Assembly (NCBI GenBank): GCA_963761755.1 | Contig: CAVXIC010000006.1 | Location: forward strand, 248,001-312,000 | DNA: 64,000 nt | Source of the DNA: CAJXVA01 sp963761755 | Lineage (GTDB): Bacteria > Myxococcota_A > Polyangia > Nannocystales > Nannocystaceae | Reading direction: 5' to 3' | Part shown: piece by piece, positions 15,370 through 24,296 of the stretch | Layout: each line of letters begins with the position of its first letter | Position numbering within the stretch: position 1 is the first letter of the stretch | Notes under the pieces: model-generated | What the model saw: the letters and a program-made list of their open reading frames with translations, nothing else | The model's database searches: none | Told to the model about the DNA's origin: nothing | Program-made: the position numbers and the translations under genes

Positions 15370-16554
15370 ATGAGACGGTGGCTGGGTGTGGCCCTCGCGG
15401 TGATGGGCCTGGCGGGATGTCCGAGCGATGCCGAGCCCGCGACGATGGCGACGCAGGGCAGCACCGAGGCCGAATCCGGGGGGGAGACGACGTCCGCCGC
15501 GAGCACGGGGCCCTCGGCCACGGGCACCTCGGTGGGCTCGACATCCTCTGCGAGCGGTACCAGCAGCGGCAGCGACGGCGCGGACGAGGCGTCGGGGGAC
15601 ACGGGCGAGACGAGCACCACCGGGACGCTCGACCCCCGCGACCCGCTCGATGTGCTGTGCGGAACTCCGGCACCGCAGGGCGCGCAGATGCCCGCACCGC
15701 TTCCGGAGCCCTCGGGCGTGTGCCCAGCGTTCGTGCCGGGATGGAACACCTTCGCGAGCTCGGGCAATGGGCGCGAGGTGTACGTGGTGGCGCCCAGCGA
15801 TCTTCAGCCCGATGAGCGCTTGCCCGTTGCGGTGCTCTGGCACTGGCTCGGTGGCAGCGCGCAAGGCTTCGTCGAGGAAGCCGACGTGCAGACCGCCGTC
15901 GATCAGTTTCGCTTCTTGGCCCTCGTCCCGGCGGAGAAGGGCGACCTGTTGTTCCGGTGGCCGTTCTCCGCCGTCGATTCGGATGCCCGCATGCAGGAGG
16001 AGTTCATCTTCTTCGACGACATGCTCGCCTGCGCGGCGCAGACCTATCCGGTCGACAACACCTGCGTCAGCTCGATCGGTGTGAGCGCGGGGGCGCTGTT
16101 CACCTCGCAGCTGGGCTGGGGCCGCAGCGAGTATCTCTCGTCGATCATCGTCCTGTCGGGCGGCACCGGCGGCTTGGTCAAGCCGTGGGGCGGGGCGTCG
16201 CACATCATGCCAGCGATGGTGCTCTGGGGCGGTCCGGAGGACCAGTGCATCGCGCTGGACTTCACGCAGACCTCGGCCGACCTCGAGAGCAACCTGCAGG
16301 CCGAGGGCCACGTGGTCGTGGAGTGCGAGCACAACTGCGGACATGCGGCGCCGCCGTTCGAGAGCGGCGTGCCCGAGCTGACGCCCTTCGCCGGCATGTG
16401 GACGTTCTTCCTCGACCACCCCTACTGGCTCGAGGACGGCGAGACGCCCTGGGCGACGGAGGGGACCCCCGAGACCTTGCCGCAGTGGTGCTCGGTGGGC
16501 GTGGGATCGTCCACGCCGCGGGTGGGCGAGTGTCCCAGCGGCGGCGGCTGTTGA
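15370..16554 (+). CDS. Alpha/beta-hydrolase (esterase/PHB depolymerase-like) lipoprotein
   Basis: The 394-residue product has a lipoprotein signal (VALAVMGLAGC), a long Ser/Thr/Gly-rich linker (about 25-90) typical of myxobacterial surface lipoproteins, and an alpha/beta-hydrolase domain: LPVAVLWHWLGGSAQGF (oxyanion region), SSIGVSAGALFTSQL with the GxSxG nucleophile elbow, and a C-terminal CEHNCGHAAPPF holding the likely catalytic His. It resembles the LpqC/PHB depolymerase-type esterases. Several Cys suggest disulfides outside the cytoplasm. The start at 15370 fits the signal peptide; an ATG eight codons upstream is possible. Substrate unknown. Confidence 0.8.
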   Translation: MRRWLGVALAVMGLAGCPSDAEPATMATQGSTEAESGGETTSAASTGPSATGTSVGSTSSASGTSSGSDGADEASGDTGETSTTGTLDPRDPLDVLCGTPAPQGAQMPAPLPEPSGVCPAFVPGWNTFASSGNGREVYVVAPSDLQPDERLPVAVLWHWLGGSAQGFVEEADVQTAVDQFRFLALVPAEKGDLLFRWPFSAVDSDARMQEEFIFFDDMLACAAQTYPVDNTCVSSIGVSAGALFTSQLGWGRSEYLSSIIVLSGGTGGLVKPWGGASHIMPAMVLWGGPEDQCIALDFTQTSADLESNLQAEGHVVVECEHNCGHAAPPFESGVPELTPFAGMWTFFLDHPYWLEDGETPWATEGTPETLPQWCSVGVGSSTPRVGECPSGGGC

Positions 16555-16578
16555 CACCCGAGCGTGCTCCCGTACAGT
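16551..16578 (+). promoter_or_regulatory. Putative sigma-70-type promoter of the exonuclease III gene
   Basis: A perfect TTGACA (16551-16556), overlapping the stop codon of the upstream gene, is followed after 16 bases by TACAGT (16573-16578). The ATG of the exonuclease III gene begins 10 bases after the hexamer and there is no Shine-Dalgarno, so the transcript would start almost at the ATG. This is the best minus-35/minus-10 pair seen in the window. Confidence 0.5.
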
Positions 16579-16588
16579 CCCCGCGACC

Positions 16589-17383
16589 ATGGCGGGCGAG
16601 CTGAGCATCTGCACCTGGAACGTCAACTCGATTCGAGCCCGGCTCGACCACGTGACGATGTACCTGGCCGAGCACGAGCCCGATATCGTCTGCCTGCAAG
16701 AGACCAAGGTCGAGGATGCCCTGTTCCCCAAGGTCCCCTTCATGGAGCTGGGCTACCAGGTCACGCACCACGGGGGACGGGCGCTGTGCGGCGTCGCGAC
16801 GCTGACCAAGTCCACGCCCAGCGAGACCCACGGCGGATTCCTGGAGGGTCCCCCGGACAAGCACCCGCGCATCCTCAACGTGCTCGTCGATGGGGTGCGG
16901 GTCTACAACCTGTACGTGCCCAACGGGACGTCGCTGGGGAGCGCGGCCTTCGACTACAAGCTCTCGTGGCTGGAGCGTCTACGCGCCGAGATCGAGGCCA
17001 ACTACAGCCCGGAGCAAGACGTGGTCGTCGTCGGAGACTTCAACATCGCCCTCGAGGATCGGGACGTCTACGACCCCGAGCGCCTCCGGGGCCAGATGCT
17101 GTTCACCCACGACGAGAAGTCCCGCCTGCGGGCGCTGTTGGCCTTCGGCTTCACGGACTGCTTTCGCAAGCACGAGCCCGAGGGAGGCCACTACACCTGG
17201 TTCGACTACCGGACGCAGGGATTCGAGCGAAACGAGGGCTTTCGCATCGACCACGTCTACGCGACACCCTCGATGGCAAAGCGCTGCGTCCGGGTCGTGC
17301 ACGACCCCAAGCCGCGCGGGTGGGACACGCCGAGCGACCATATCCCGGTGACGGGCTTCTTCGAGCCTGACGCCGGGCGCTGA
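16589..17383 (+). CDS. xth: Exodeoxyribonuclease III (AP endonuclease)
   Basis: The 264-residue enzyme contains the full set of ExoIII/Ape1 motifs: ICTWNVNSIRARL, DIVCLQETK (metal-binding Glu), GGRALCGVATL, NLYVPNG, VVVVGDFNIAL (catalytic Asp/Asn), YTWFDYR, RIDHVYAT and SDHIPV with the catalytic His. It nicks DNA at abasic sites and removes 3' blocking groups in base-excision repair. Length matches the family. It stands as its own unit, starting after a TTGACA-N16-TACAGT promoter and converging on the SCP2 gene with an 9-base gap. Confidence 0.93.
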   Translation: MAGELSICTWNVNSIRARLDHVTMYLAEHEPDIVCLQETKVEDALFPKVPFMELGYQVTHHGGRALCGVATLTKSTPSETHGGFLEGPPDKHPRILNVLVDGVRVYNLYVPNGTSLGSAAFDYKLSWLERLRAEIEANYSPEQDVVVVGDFNIALEDRDVYDPERLRGQMLFTHDEKSRLRALLAFGFTDCFRKHEPEGGHYTWFDYRTQGFERNEGFRIDHVYATPSMAKRCVRVVHDPKPRGWDTPSDHIPVTGFFEPDAGR

Positions 17384-17392
17384 AGCCGGGCG

Positions 17393-17692
17393 CTACTTGA
17401 TGATGTTGCCGAGCTTCATGGCGACGGCCATATCGCCATCGAGCGAGAGCTTGCCCAGCGAGAAGGCGGCCATCGGGTCGAGGTCGCCGGCCATCATGGC
17501 GTTGAGGTCGGCGAGCGAGAGCTTGACCGTACACGCGGCGTCGTTGTTCTCGTTGTTGACCACGTTCGGCACGATCGTCGCGTCCAGGAAGATGACGCCG
17601 TCGTCGCCGCAATCGAACTTGAGGGTCGAGGCGAGCCCACAGTCCTCGCCTACCTTCTCTTTGATCTTCGTCGTCGCCGCGTCGATGCTCAT
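17393..17692 (-). CDS. SCP2 sterol-binding domain protein
   Basis: The 99-residue protein matches a single SCP2 lipid-binding domain: an N-terminal helix (AATTKIKEKVGEDCGL), central beta strands with the VIFLDATIV segment, and the signature C-terminal half CTVKLSLADLNAMMAGDLDPMAAFSLGKLSLDGDMAVAMKL. SCP2 domains bind fatty acyl-CoA, sterols or isoprenoid lipids in the cytoplasm. It lies next to an isoprenoid-like acyl-CoA operon (divergent, 147 bases away), which would fit a carrier for such lipids, but the link is only positional. Confidence 0.85.
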   Translation of the reverse strand: MSIDAATTKIKEKVGEDCGLASTLKFDCGDDGVIFLDATIVPNVVNNENNDAACTVKLSLADLNAMMAGDLDPMAAFSLGKLSLDGDMAVAMKLGNIIK

Positions 17693-17839
17693 CGTGCCCC
17701 ATTCCTACCATCCCGGGGCCCCGTGAACCATCCTGCGAGTTTGCAGTCTCGGCCTGCAGTCGCCGAGCTGCGATGCGAATCTGCAGCCATATCCGGTTCG
17801 CTGCGGGGGTCCGAAACTCGGTAGGGTCGACGGTGCGCG

Positions 17840-18709
17840 ATGAGCTACCGATCCGTGTTTCGCCCTGGGTTGTTCGAAGGCCAGACGATCGTCGTCACGG
17901 GGGGAGGGAGCGGCATCGGACGTTGCACCGCCCATGAGCTGGCGGGGCTCGGGGCCACGGTGGTGCTGCTCGGGCGAACCCGCGAGAAGCTGGAGACCGT
18001 CGCCGCCGAGGTCGCCGAAGACGGCGGGTCGGTGGACCTCGAGACGCTCGACATCCGCGACGAAGCGGCCGTCAAGGCGGTGGTCGGCGCGCTGATCGAG
18101 CGGCACGGCGCGATCGATGGGCTGGTGAACAACGCGGGCGGTCAGTACCCCGCGCCGCTGGCGATGATCAACCAGAAGGGCTTCGAGACCGTGGTCCGCA
18201 CCAACCTGGTCGGAGGGTTCCTGATGGCGCGGGAGGTGTTCACGCAGTGCATGAACCGCCGCGGCGGCAGCATCGTCAACATCGTCGCCGACATGTGGAA
18301 TGGCATGCCGGGCATGGGGCACTCGGGCGCGGCCCGGGCGGGCATGATCAACCTGACCAAGACGGCCGCACTCGAATGGGCGCCGGCGGGGGTGCGGGTC
18401 AACGCCGTCGCGCCGGGCTGGGTGGCGAGCAGCGGCATGGACACCTACGACGGAGCGGTCAAGGCGATGATCCCCAAGCTCAAGGAGTCGGTCCCTCTGA
18501 AGCGACTCTCGACCGAGGCGGAGGTGAGCGCGGGCATCTGCTTCCTGCTGTGCGAGGCCGCCGCGTTCATCACGGGCATCACGCTGCCGATCGACGGCGG
18601 TGCGCCGCTGTTCAGCAACGTCTGGCCGACGCCCGAGCACCAGGCATCCAAGCCCTACGACGGCTTTCACCGGGCCGTGACCCCCACCATCTTGACGGAG
18701 GGCGACTAG
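17840..18709 (+). CDS. AtuG/PECR-like short-chain dehydrogenase with non-classical active site
   Basis: The 289-residue protein has the SDR Rossmann motif TGGGSGIG (20-27) and NNAG (97-100). The usual YxxxK is replaced: the HSGAARAG segment puts Ser162 where Tyr and Arg166 where Lys would be, and the upstream catalytic Ser is also absent. The same HSGAARAG signature is what I recall for peroxisomal trans-2-enoyl-CoA reductase (PECR) and the AtuG-like proteins, so an acyl-CoA-linked NAD(P) reaction is likely. It opens the operon: its stop is directly followed by the ATG of the carboxylase beta gene. A TAGGGT hexamer lies 12 bases before the ATG. Confidence 0.85.
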   Translation: MSYRSVFRPGLFEGQTIVVTGGGSGIGRCTAHELAGLGATVVLLGRTREKLETVAAEVAEDGGSVDLETLDIRDEAAVKAVVGALIERHGAIDGLVNNAGGQYPAPLAMINQKGFETVVRTNLVGGFLMAREVFTQCMNRRGGSIVNIVADMWNGMPGMGHSGAARAGMINLTKTAALEWAPAGVRVNAVAPGWVASSGMDTYDGAVKAMIPKLKESVPLKRLSTEAEVSAGICFLLCEAAAFITGITLPIDGGAPLFSNVWPTPEHQASKPYDGFHRAVTPTILTEGD

Positions 18710-20326
18710 ATGCCCCGGCTGCGCTCCACGGTCGCTCCGGGCTCGAAGGGCTTCGCCCACAACCGCGAACAGATGCTCGAGCTCGTCGCGAGGTTCCGCG
18801 AGCTGGAGGCCAAGGTGCGCGAGCACTCCGCCTCCAAGGCGGCCAAGTTCACCAAGCGCGGCCAGCTGCTGCCCCGAGCGCGCGTGGAGCGTCTGCTCGA
18901 CCGCGGGGCGCCCTTCCTCGAGCTGTCGACCCTGGCCGGATACAAGATGCACGACGACGACGGCAAGTCGGGCATCTCCGGCGGCAGCAACGTGATCGGA
19001 ATCGGCTTCGTGCAGGGCCGACGCTGCCTGGTCTCCGCGTCGGACAGCGCCATCAAGGGGGGGGCGGTGTCGCCGATGGGCCTGCGCAAGACGTTGCGGG
19101 CCCAGGAGGTCGCGCTGCAGAACAAGCTGCCGATGATCAACCTGGTAGAGAGCGCCGGCGCGAACCTGCTCTACCAGAGCGAGCTGTTCGTCGAGGGCGG
19201 GCGGGTGTTCGCGAACATGGCCCGGCTCAGCGCGGCGGGCCTGCCCCAGATCACGGTCGTGCACGGGTCCTCGACCGCCGGCGGTGCGTACATCCCCGGC
19301 TTGTCCGACTACGTGATCGTGGTGAGAGGACGCTCGAAGATCTTCTTGGCCGGTCCGCCTCTGGTCAAGGCCGCGCTGGGCGAGGACGCGGACGAGGAGG
19401 CGCTCGGTGGCGCGGTGATGCACACCCAGGTCGCCGGCACGGCGGAGTACATCGCCGAGTCGGACCCGGACGCGCTGCTCGTGGCGCGGGAGCTGATCGG
19501 CAAGATCCGCTGGGACCGCGCGCCGACGTCCGCTCTGGATCCGGTGCTGCCGCCGCGCCACGACCCGGACGAGCTCGCGGGCGCGGTCCCCGTGGACTAC
19601 CGCGAGCCCTACGATGTTCGCGAGATCATCGCGCGGGTCGTCGACGACTCCGACTTCCTCGACTACGGGCCGGGCTACGGCCCGCAAACCGTGTGCGGAC
19701 ACGCCCGCATCCAAGGGCACCCGTGCGGCATCATCGGCAACAACGGGCCAATCTTCGCCCAGGGCGCGGCCAAGGCCGGCCACTTCATCCAGGCCTGCTG
19801 CCAGTCCGGGACCCCCATCATCTATCTGCAGAACACCACCGGATACATGGTCGGAACCCAGGCCGAGCAGGCGGGCATCGTCAAACACGGGGCGAAGATG
19901 ATTCAGGCCGTCGCCAACGCGACGGTCCCGCAGCTGACCGTCTTGGTCGGGGGGGCGTTCGGGGCCGGCAACTACGGCATGTGCGGTCGGGCGTTCGATC
20001 CCCGCTTCATCTTCGCCTGGCCCAACGCCCGCATCTCGGTGATGGGGGGCGCGCAGGCGGCCAAGGTGATGGAGATCATCACGGTCGCCAAGTTCGCGCG
20101 CCAAGGCGTGGTCATCCCTCCGGAGAACCTCGAGAAGATGACCGGTGCCATTCGAGACAAGCTCGATGGCGAGTCGGACGCGTTGTTCGGGACCGCCCGG
20201 ATCTGGGACGACGGCATCATCGATCCACGTGACACGCGGCGGGTGCTGGGCATGGCACTCGCGACGTGCCGAGAGGCCGCCGCCCGCACCCTGCATCCGA
20301 GCACGTTCGGCGTCGCCCGCTTCTAG
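18710..20326 (+). CDS. atuC: Acyl-CoA carboxylase beta subunit (geranyl-/methylcrotonyl-CoA type)
   Basis: The 538-residue protein is a carboxyltransferase of the propionyl/methylcrotonyl/geranyl-CoA carboxylase family: N-terminal half with RGQLLPRARVERLLDRG, VSASDSAIKGGAVSPMGLRK and GSSTAGGAYIPGLSDY; C-terminal half with GIIGNNGPIFAQGAAKAGHFIQ, NTTGYMVGTQAEQAGI and GGAFGAGNYGMCGRAFDPRF. It transfers carboxyl from biotin to the acyl-CoA gamma carbon. Family length is 530-540. The gene order beta, dehydrogenase, hydratase, alpha is that of atuCDEF, whereas leucine clusters have dehydrogenase first; hence geranyl-CoA-type specificity is favoured, with methylcrotonyl-CoA as the alternative. Confidence 0.85.
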   Translation: MPRLRSTVAPGSKGFAHNREQMLELVARFRELEAKVREHSASKAAKFTKRGQLLPRARVERLLDRGAPFLELSTLAGYKMHDDDGKSGISGGSNVIGIGFVQGRRCLVSASDSAIKGGAVSPMGLRKTLRAQEVALQNKLPMINLVESAGANLLYQSELFVEGGRVFANMARLSAAGLPQITVVHGSSTAGGAYIPGLSDYVIVVRGRSKIFLAGPPLVKAALGEDADEEALGGAVMHTQVAGTAEYIAESDPDALLVARELIGKIRWDRAPTSALDPVLPPRHDPDELAGAVPVDYREPYDVREIIARVVDDSDFLDYGPGYGPQTVCGHARIQGHPCGIIGNNGPIFAQGAAKAGHFIQACCQSGTPIIYLQNTTGYMVGTQAEQAGIVKHGAKMIQAVANATVPQLTVLVGGAFGAGNYGMCGRAFDPRFIFAWPNARISVMGGAQAAKVMEIITVAKFARQGVVIPPENLEKMTGAIRDKLDGESDALFGTARIWDDGIIDPRDTRRVLGMALATCREAAARTLHPSTFGVARF

Positions 20327-20356
20327 ACCCCCACCCACAACCCCACAGGAGCACTC

Positions 20357-21517
20357 ATGAAACTGACCGAAGAACACGAGCAGCTGCGCGACTCTCTGCG
20401 CAAGTTCATCGACCGCGAGATCAACCCCCACGTCGAGGCGTGGGAGGCGGACAAGATCTTTCCCGCCCATGATCTGTTCAAGAAGCTCGGTGACCAGGGG
20501 TTCTTGGGCATCAGCAAGCCCCAGGAGTACGGCGGGATGGGGCTGGACTACTCCTACTCGGTCCTGGCCGCCGAGACGCTCGGATGGGCGGACTGCGGCG
20601 CGATCCCGATGGCGATCGGGGTGCAGACGGACATGTGCACGCCCGCGCTGGCCAAGTTCGGCAGCGACGCGCTCAAACGCGAGTTCCTCGAGCCCGCGGT
20701 CGCAGGCGACGTGGTCGGATGCGTCGGGGTCAGTGAGCCGGGCGCGGGCAGCGACGTGGCCAGCATCAAGACCACCGCGCGGCGTGATGGCGACGACTAC
20801 GTCATCAACGGCACCAAGATGTGGATCACCAACGGCATGCAGGCCGACTGGATGTGCATGCTGGCCAACACCTCCGAGGGCAAGCCGCACAAGAACAAGT
20901 CCCTGATCATGGTGCCGCTGGACGCCAAGGGCGTGGAGCGGGCCCGAAAGCTGGACAAGATCGGCATGTGGGCCTCCGACACCGCGCAGCTGTTCTTCGA
21001 CGACGTGCGGGTGCCGGCCCGCAACGTGATCGGCCAAGAGGGCATGGGGTTCACGCTGCAGATGCTGCAGTTCCAAGAGGAGCGGCTGTGGGGCGCGGCC
21101 AACGTCATCGGCGCGCTCGAGCACGCGCTGAAGATCACCCGGGAGTACACCGGGCAGCGAGAGGCCTTCGGTGGGACGATCCTCGACAACCAGTACGTGC
21201 ACTTCAAGCTGGCCGAGCTCTCGACCGAACTCGAGTGCCTGCGGGCGCTGGTCTGGAGCGCGACGGAGCTGTACATCTCGGGCAAGGACGTCACGCGACT
21301 CGCCTCGATGGCCAAGCTCAAAGCAGGCCGGCTCGCGCGCGAGGTCGCGGACGGATGCCTGCAGTTCTGGGGCGGCATGGGCTACATGTGGGAATCGAAG
21401 ATCTCGCGGTTCTTCCGCGACGGTCGGCTGATCTCGATCGGTGGTGGTGCCGACGAGATCATGCTGAGCATCATCTGCAAGCTCGAAGGCACGCTGCCCC
21501 GGCGGAAGACGAGCTGA
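20357..21517 (+). CDS. atuD: Acyl-CoA dehydrogenase, AtuD (citronellyl-CoA dehydrogenase)-like
   Basis: The 386-residue flavoprotein has the acyl-CoA dehydrogenase signatures VSEPGAGSDVASIKTTA, MWITNGMQADW and the C-terminal CLQFWGGMGYMWESKISRFFRDGRLISIGGGADEIM. It should introduce an alpha,beta double bond with FAD and pass electrons to ETF. The IPMAIGVQTDMCTPAL and GMWASDTAQLFFDDVRVP segments fit, as I recall, the AtuD group that makes geranyl-CoA from citronellyl-CoA. A clear Shine-Dalgarno (ACAGGAGC) precedes the ATG, the only obvious one in this operon, after a 30-base gap. Its TGA shares a base with the hydratase ATG. Confidence 0.87.
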   Translation: MKLTEEHEQLRDSLRKFIDREINPHVEAWEADKIFPAHDLFKKLGDQGFLGISKPQEYGGMGLDYSYSVLAAETLGWADCGAIPMAIGVQTDMCTPALAKFGSDALKREFLEPAVAGDVVGCVGVSEPGAGSDVASIKTTARRDGDDYVINGTKMWITNGMQADWMCMLANTSEGKPHKNKSLIMVPLDAKGVERARKLDKIGMWASDTAQLFFDDVRVPARNVIGQEGMGFTLQMLQFQEERLWGAANVIGALEHALKITREYTGQREAFGGTILDNQYVHFKLAELSTELECLRALVWSATELYISGKDVTRLASMAKLKAGRLAREVADGCLQFWGGMGYMWESKISRFFRDGRLISIGGGADEIMLSIICKLEGTLPRRKTS

Positions 21518-22338
21518 TGACGCTGCCGCAGACCCAGCACCTTCGCCTGTCCCTCTCGGACGGGGTCTTGACCGTGCTCCTCGACAGACCCGAGGTCCGC
21601 AACGCGATGAGCTTGCACACCGTCCGCGAGCTGGAGGCGGCCTTCGGGGCCGTCGCCACGCGCCGGGACGTGCGGGTGGTCGTGCTGCGGGGCGCCGGGG
21701 GCAACTTCTGCGCTGGAGGGGACATCAAGGACATGGCCGCGGCCCGGGGCAAGCCGCCCAGCGACGATGGTGTCGATGCGCTCGCGCTGGTCAATCGGCG
21801 CTTCGGCGAGGTCATCACGACCGTCGACCGGGCGCCGCAGGCGGTGGTCGCGGTGTGCGAAGGCGCCGTGTTGGGGGGCGGTTTCGGTCTGGCGTGCGTC
21901 GCCGACGTGACGCTGGCGGCGGCCGACGCAACCTTCGGGCTGCCCGAGACCGGGCTCGGCATTCCGCCGGCCCAGATCGCGCCCTTCTTGGTGCGTCGGT
22001 TGGGGCTCTCGCAGGCGCGGCGGCTTGCGGTGACCGGAGGCCGCTTCGACGGCCGGCGCGCGGCCCAGATCGGGCTGGCGCACGCGGTGGCGGACGACGC
22101 CGATGCGCTGGAGGCCGAGCTGGCCGCGACATGCAGGCAGATCCTGCGCTGCGCGCCGGGGGCCGTCGCGACCACCAAGGCGCTGATGAACGACGTCGGG
22201 GTGGTGGAGCACGAAACGCTGCTCGACCGGGCCGCCGCGCAGTTCGCAGACGCGGCGCGGAGCCCTGAGGGCGTGGAGGGCATGATGGCGTTCATGCAGA
22301 AGCGGATGCCGAGCTGGCCCGCCGGAGGGGAAGCATGA
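21517..22338 (+). CDS. atuE: Enoyl-CoA hydratase, AtuE (isohexenylglutaconyl-CoA hydratase)-like
   Basis: The 273-residue crotonase-fold protein has RPEVRNAMSL, the oxyanion-hole segment FCAGGDIKDMA and EGAVLGGGFGLACVADV, and FGLPETGLGI. The first catalytic Glu of ordinary crotonases (in GGGxEL) is Gly124 here, while Glu144 in LPETGLG is kept. The C-terminal EGVEGMMAFMQKRMPSW fits AtuE-type hydratases, which hydrate isohexenylglutaconyl-CoA after carboxylation. The ATG overlaps the upstream stop (TGATG) and the stop overlaps the alpha-subunit start (ATGA). A methylglutaconyl-CoA hydratase (LiuC-like) is the alternative. Confidence 0.83.
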   Translation: MTLPQTQHLRLSLSDGVLTVLLDRPEVRNAMSLHTVRELEAAFGAVATRRDVRVVVLRGAGGNFCAGGDIKDMAAARGKPPSDDGVDALALVNRRFGEVITTVDRAPQAVVAVCEGAVLGGGFGLACVADVTLAAADATFGLPETGLGIPPAQIAPFLVRRLGLSQARRLAVTGGRFDGRRAAQIGLAHAVADDADALEAELAATCRQILRCAPGAVATTKALMNDVGVVEHETLLDRAAAQFADAARSPEGVEGMMAFMQKRMPSWPAGGEA

Positions 22339-24296
22339 GCGGATTGTCGACCGTGCTCGTGGCCAACCGGGGCGAGATCGCTGTGCGCGTGCTCCGGTGC
22401 GCGCACGCGCTGGGGTACCGCACCGTGGCCGTCTACTCGGATGCGGACGCCGACGCGCCGCACGTGGCGATGGCCGACCTGGCGGTACGCATCGGGCCAG
22501 CGCCGGTCGGCCAGAGCTATCTGTGCGCCCAAGCCATCCTCGAGGCCGCCGCGAAGGCCGGGGCCGACGCCATCCATCCTGGATACGGCTTCCTCAGCGA
22601 GAACGCTGTCTTTGCGCAGGCGTGTGCGGATGCTGGGCTGGTGTTCGTCGGTCCGCCGCCCGAGGCGATCAGGCTGATGGGCGACAAGGTGGAGGCCAAG
22701 CGTCGCATGATCGAGGCGGGCGTTCCGACCGCGCCGAGCTTCTTGGGCGAGGACGCATCGATCGAGACGTTGATGACCGAGGCCGAGGCGCTGGGCATGC
22801 CGCTGCTGGTCAAGGCGACCGCCGGCGGTGGCGGCCGAGGCATGCGCAAGGTGACCGAGCCCGGGCAGCTCGCCGAGGCGATCGCATCCGCGCGGTCCGA
22901 GGCGGCCTCGGCGTTCGGCAACCCGAGGGTCTTCCTCGAGCGGCTCGTCACCGGGGCCCGACACGTCGAGGTGCAGATCTTCGCCGACATGCACGGCAAC
23001 GTGGTGCACCTGGGCGAGCGCGAGTGCTCGGCCCAGCGTCGCCACCAGAAGGTCGTCGAGGAGGCGCCCTCGCCCGCGGTCGATGCAGCGCTGAGGGCGA
23101 AGATGGGCGACGCCGCGGTGAAGGCTGCGCGCGCGATCGGCTACGTCGGGGCGGGCACGGTGGAGTTCCTGCTCGATGACGACGGCGCGTTCTACTTCCT
23201 GGAGATGAACACGCGGCTGCAGGTCGAGCACCCCGTGACCGAGTGCGTCACCGGGCACGACCTGGTCGCCTGGCAGCTCGACGTGGCGGCCGGCAAGACG
23301 CTGCCGATGTCGCAGTCGCAGCTGCGGATGGACGGGCACGCGATCGAGGTGCGGCTGTACGCGGAGGACCCCTACGCCGGGTTCTTGCCCCAGACCGGAC
23401 CCATCGTGCGCTTCGACCCTCCGCCGGGCGTGCGCACGGACGCGGGCATCCGCAGCGGCGGGGAGGTGTCGGCGTTCTACGATCCGATGCTCGCCAAGCT
23501 GATCGCGCACGGCCGTGATCGGGACGAGGCCCTGCGCAAGCTGGCCCGAGCCCTCCGGCAGACCGTCTTCTTCGGTCCGAGAACCAACCTCGCCTACCTC
23601 GGCGAGCTGCTCGAGGACCCGCTGATGGTGGCCGGCACGATCAAGACGGACACCCTCGACGCACGGACGCCCCAGCGACCCCAAGTGCCGGCGCTGGCGT
23701 GGGCGCTGGCGGCGTTGGTGCGCGCGCGCGCAGGAGCGAGGGCCCAGGGGGCTGGCTGGCGCAGCAGCGGCGCGTTGGCGTCCCCGATGACCCTGCGGTT
23801 GGGCGAGGAGGACCGCGAGGCGCTGGTGAGGTTCGAGCACGCCGACGCGGCGGAGGTCACGGTCGGGGAGGAGACGGTCTCGATCCAAGTGACCGCTCAG
23901 TGCGATCCCTGGCTTCGCTTCGTGCACGAGGGCGTGCAGCGATCGGCCGCGTACGCCAGCCACGACGCGACGACCTGGGTGAGCCTGGATGGACACGTTC
24001 ACGCGTTCGAGGAGCCGGACCTGCGCGACGAAGCGCCCCAGGCCGGGGGCCGCCACGCCGGCTCGGTGCGCTCCCCGCTGTCGGGCACCGTGTTGGCGGT
24101 GCATGTCGAGGACGGCGCGACGGTCGAGCACGGACAGCTGCTGGTGACCGTCGAGGCGATGAAGATGGAGCATCGCATCGAAGCGGGCACCGCCGGTGTC
24201 GTGCGGGAGGTGACCGTCCGCGCCGCAGATCAGGTGACCGGCAACCAGCTGCTGATGCAGATCGAGTCGAGCGACCCCCAGGAGAGCCAAGCATGA
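22335..24296 (+). CDS. atuF: Acyl-CoA carboxylase alpha subunit (biotin carboxylase plus biotin carrier)
   Basis: The 653-residue protein has a biotin carboxylase domain (about 1-450: ANRGEIAVRVLRCA, HPGYGFLSENA, KATAGGGGRGMRKV, ERLVTGARHVEVQIFAD, EMNTRLQVEHPVTE), a linker/BT-like domain, and a biotinyl domain with EAMKMEH, biotinylated Lys at about 610. It carboxylates its own biotin with ATP and bicarbonate and hands the carboxyl to the beta subunit encoded in the same operon. Length fits the MCC/GCC alpha group. It overlaps both neighbours by 4 bases (ATGA). Confidence 0.88.
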   Translation: MSGLSTVLVANRGEIAVRVLRCAHALGYRTVAVYSDADADAPHVAMADLAVRIGPAPVGQSYLCAQAILEAAAKAGADAIHPGYGFLSENAVFAQACADAGLVFVGPPPEAIRLMGDKVEAKRRMIEAGVPTAPSFLGEDASIETLMTEAEALGMPLLVKATAGGGGRGMRKVTEPGQLAEAIASARSEAASAFGNPRVFLERLVTGARHVEVQIFADMHGNVVHLGERECSAQRRHQKVVEEAPSPAVDAALRAKMGDAAVKAARAIGYVGAGTVEFLLDDDGAFYFLEMNTRLQVEHPVTECVTGHDLVAWQLDVAAGKTLPMSQSQLRMDGHAIEVRLYAEDPYAGFLPQTGPIVRFDPPPGVRTDAGIRSGGEVSAFYDPMLAKLIAHGRDRDEALRKLARALRQTVFFGPRTNLAYLGELLEDPLMVAGTIKTDTLDARTPQRPQVPALAWALAALVRARAGARAQGAGWRSSGALASPMTLRLGEEDREALVRFEHADAAEVTVGEETVSIQVTAQCDPWLRFVHEGVQRSAAYASHDATTWVSLDGHVHAFEEPDLRDEAPQAGGRHAGSVRSPLSGTVLAVHVEDGATVEHGQLLVTVEAMKMEHRIEAGTAGVVREVTVRAADQVTGNQLLMQIESSDPQESQA

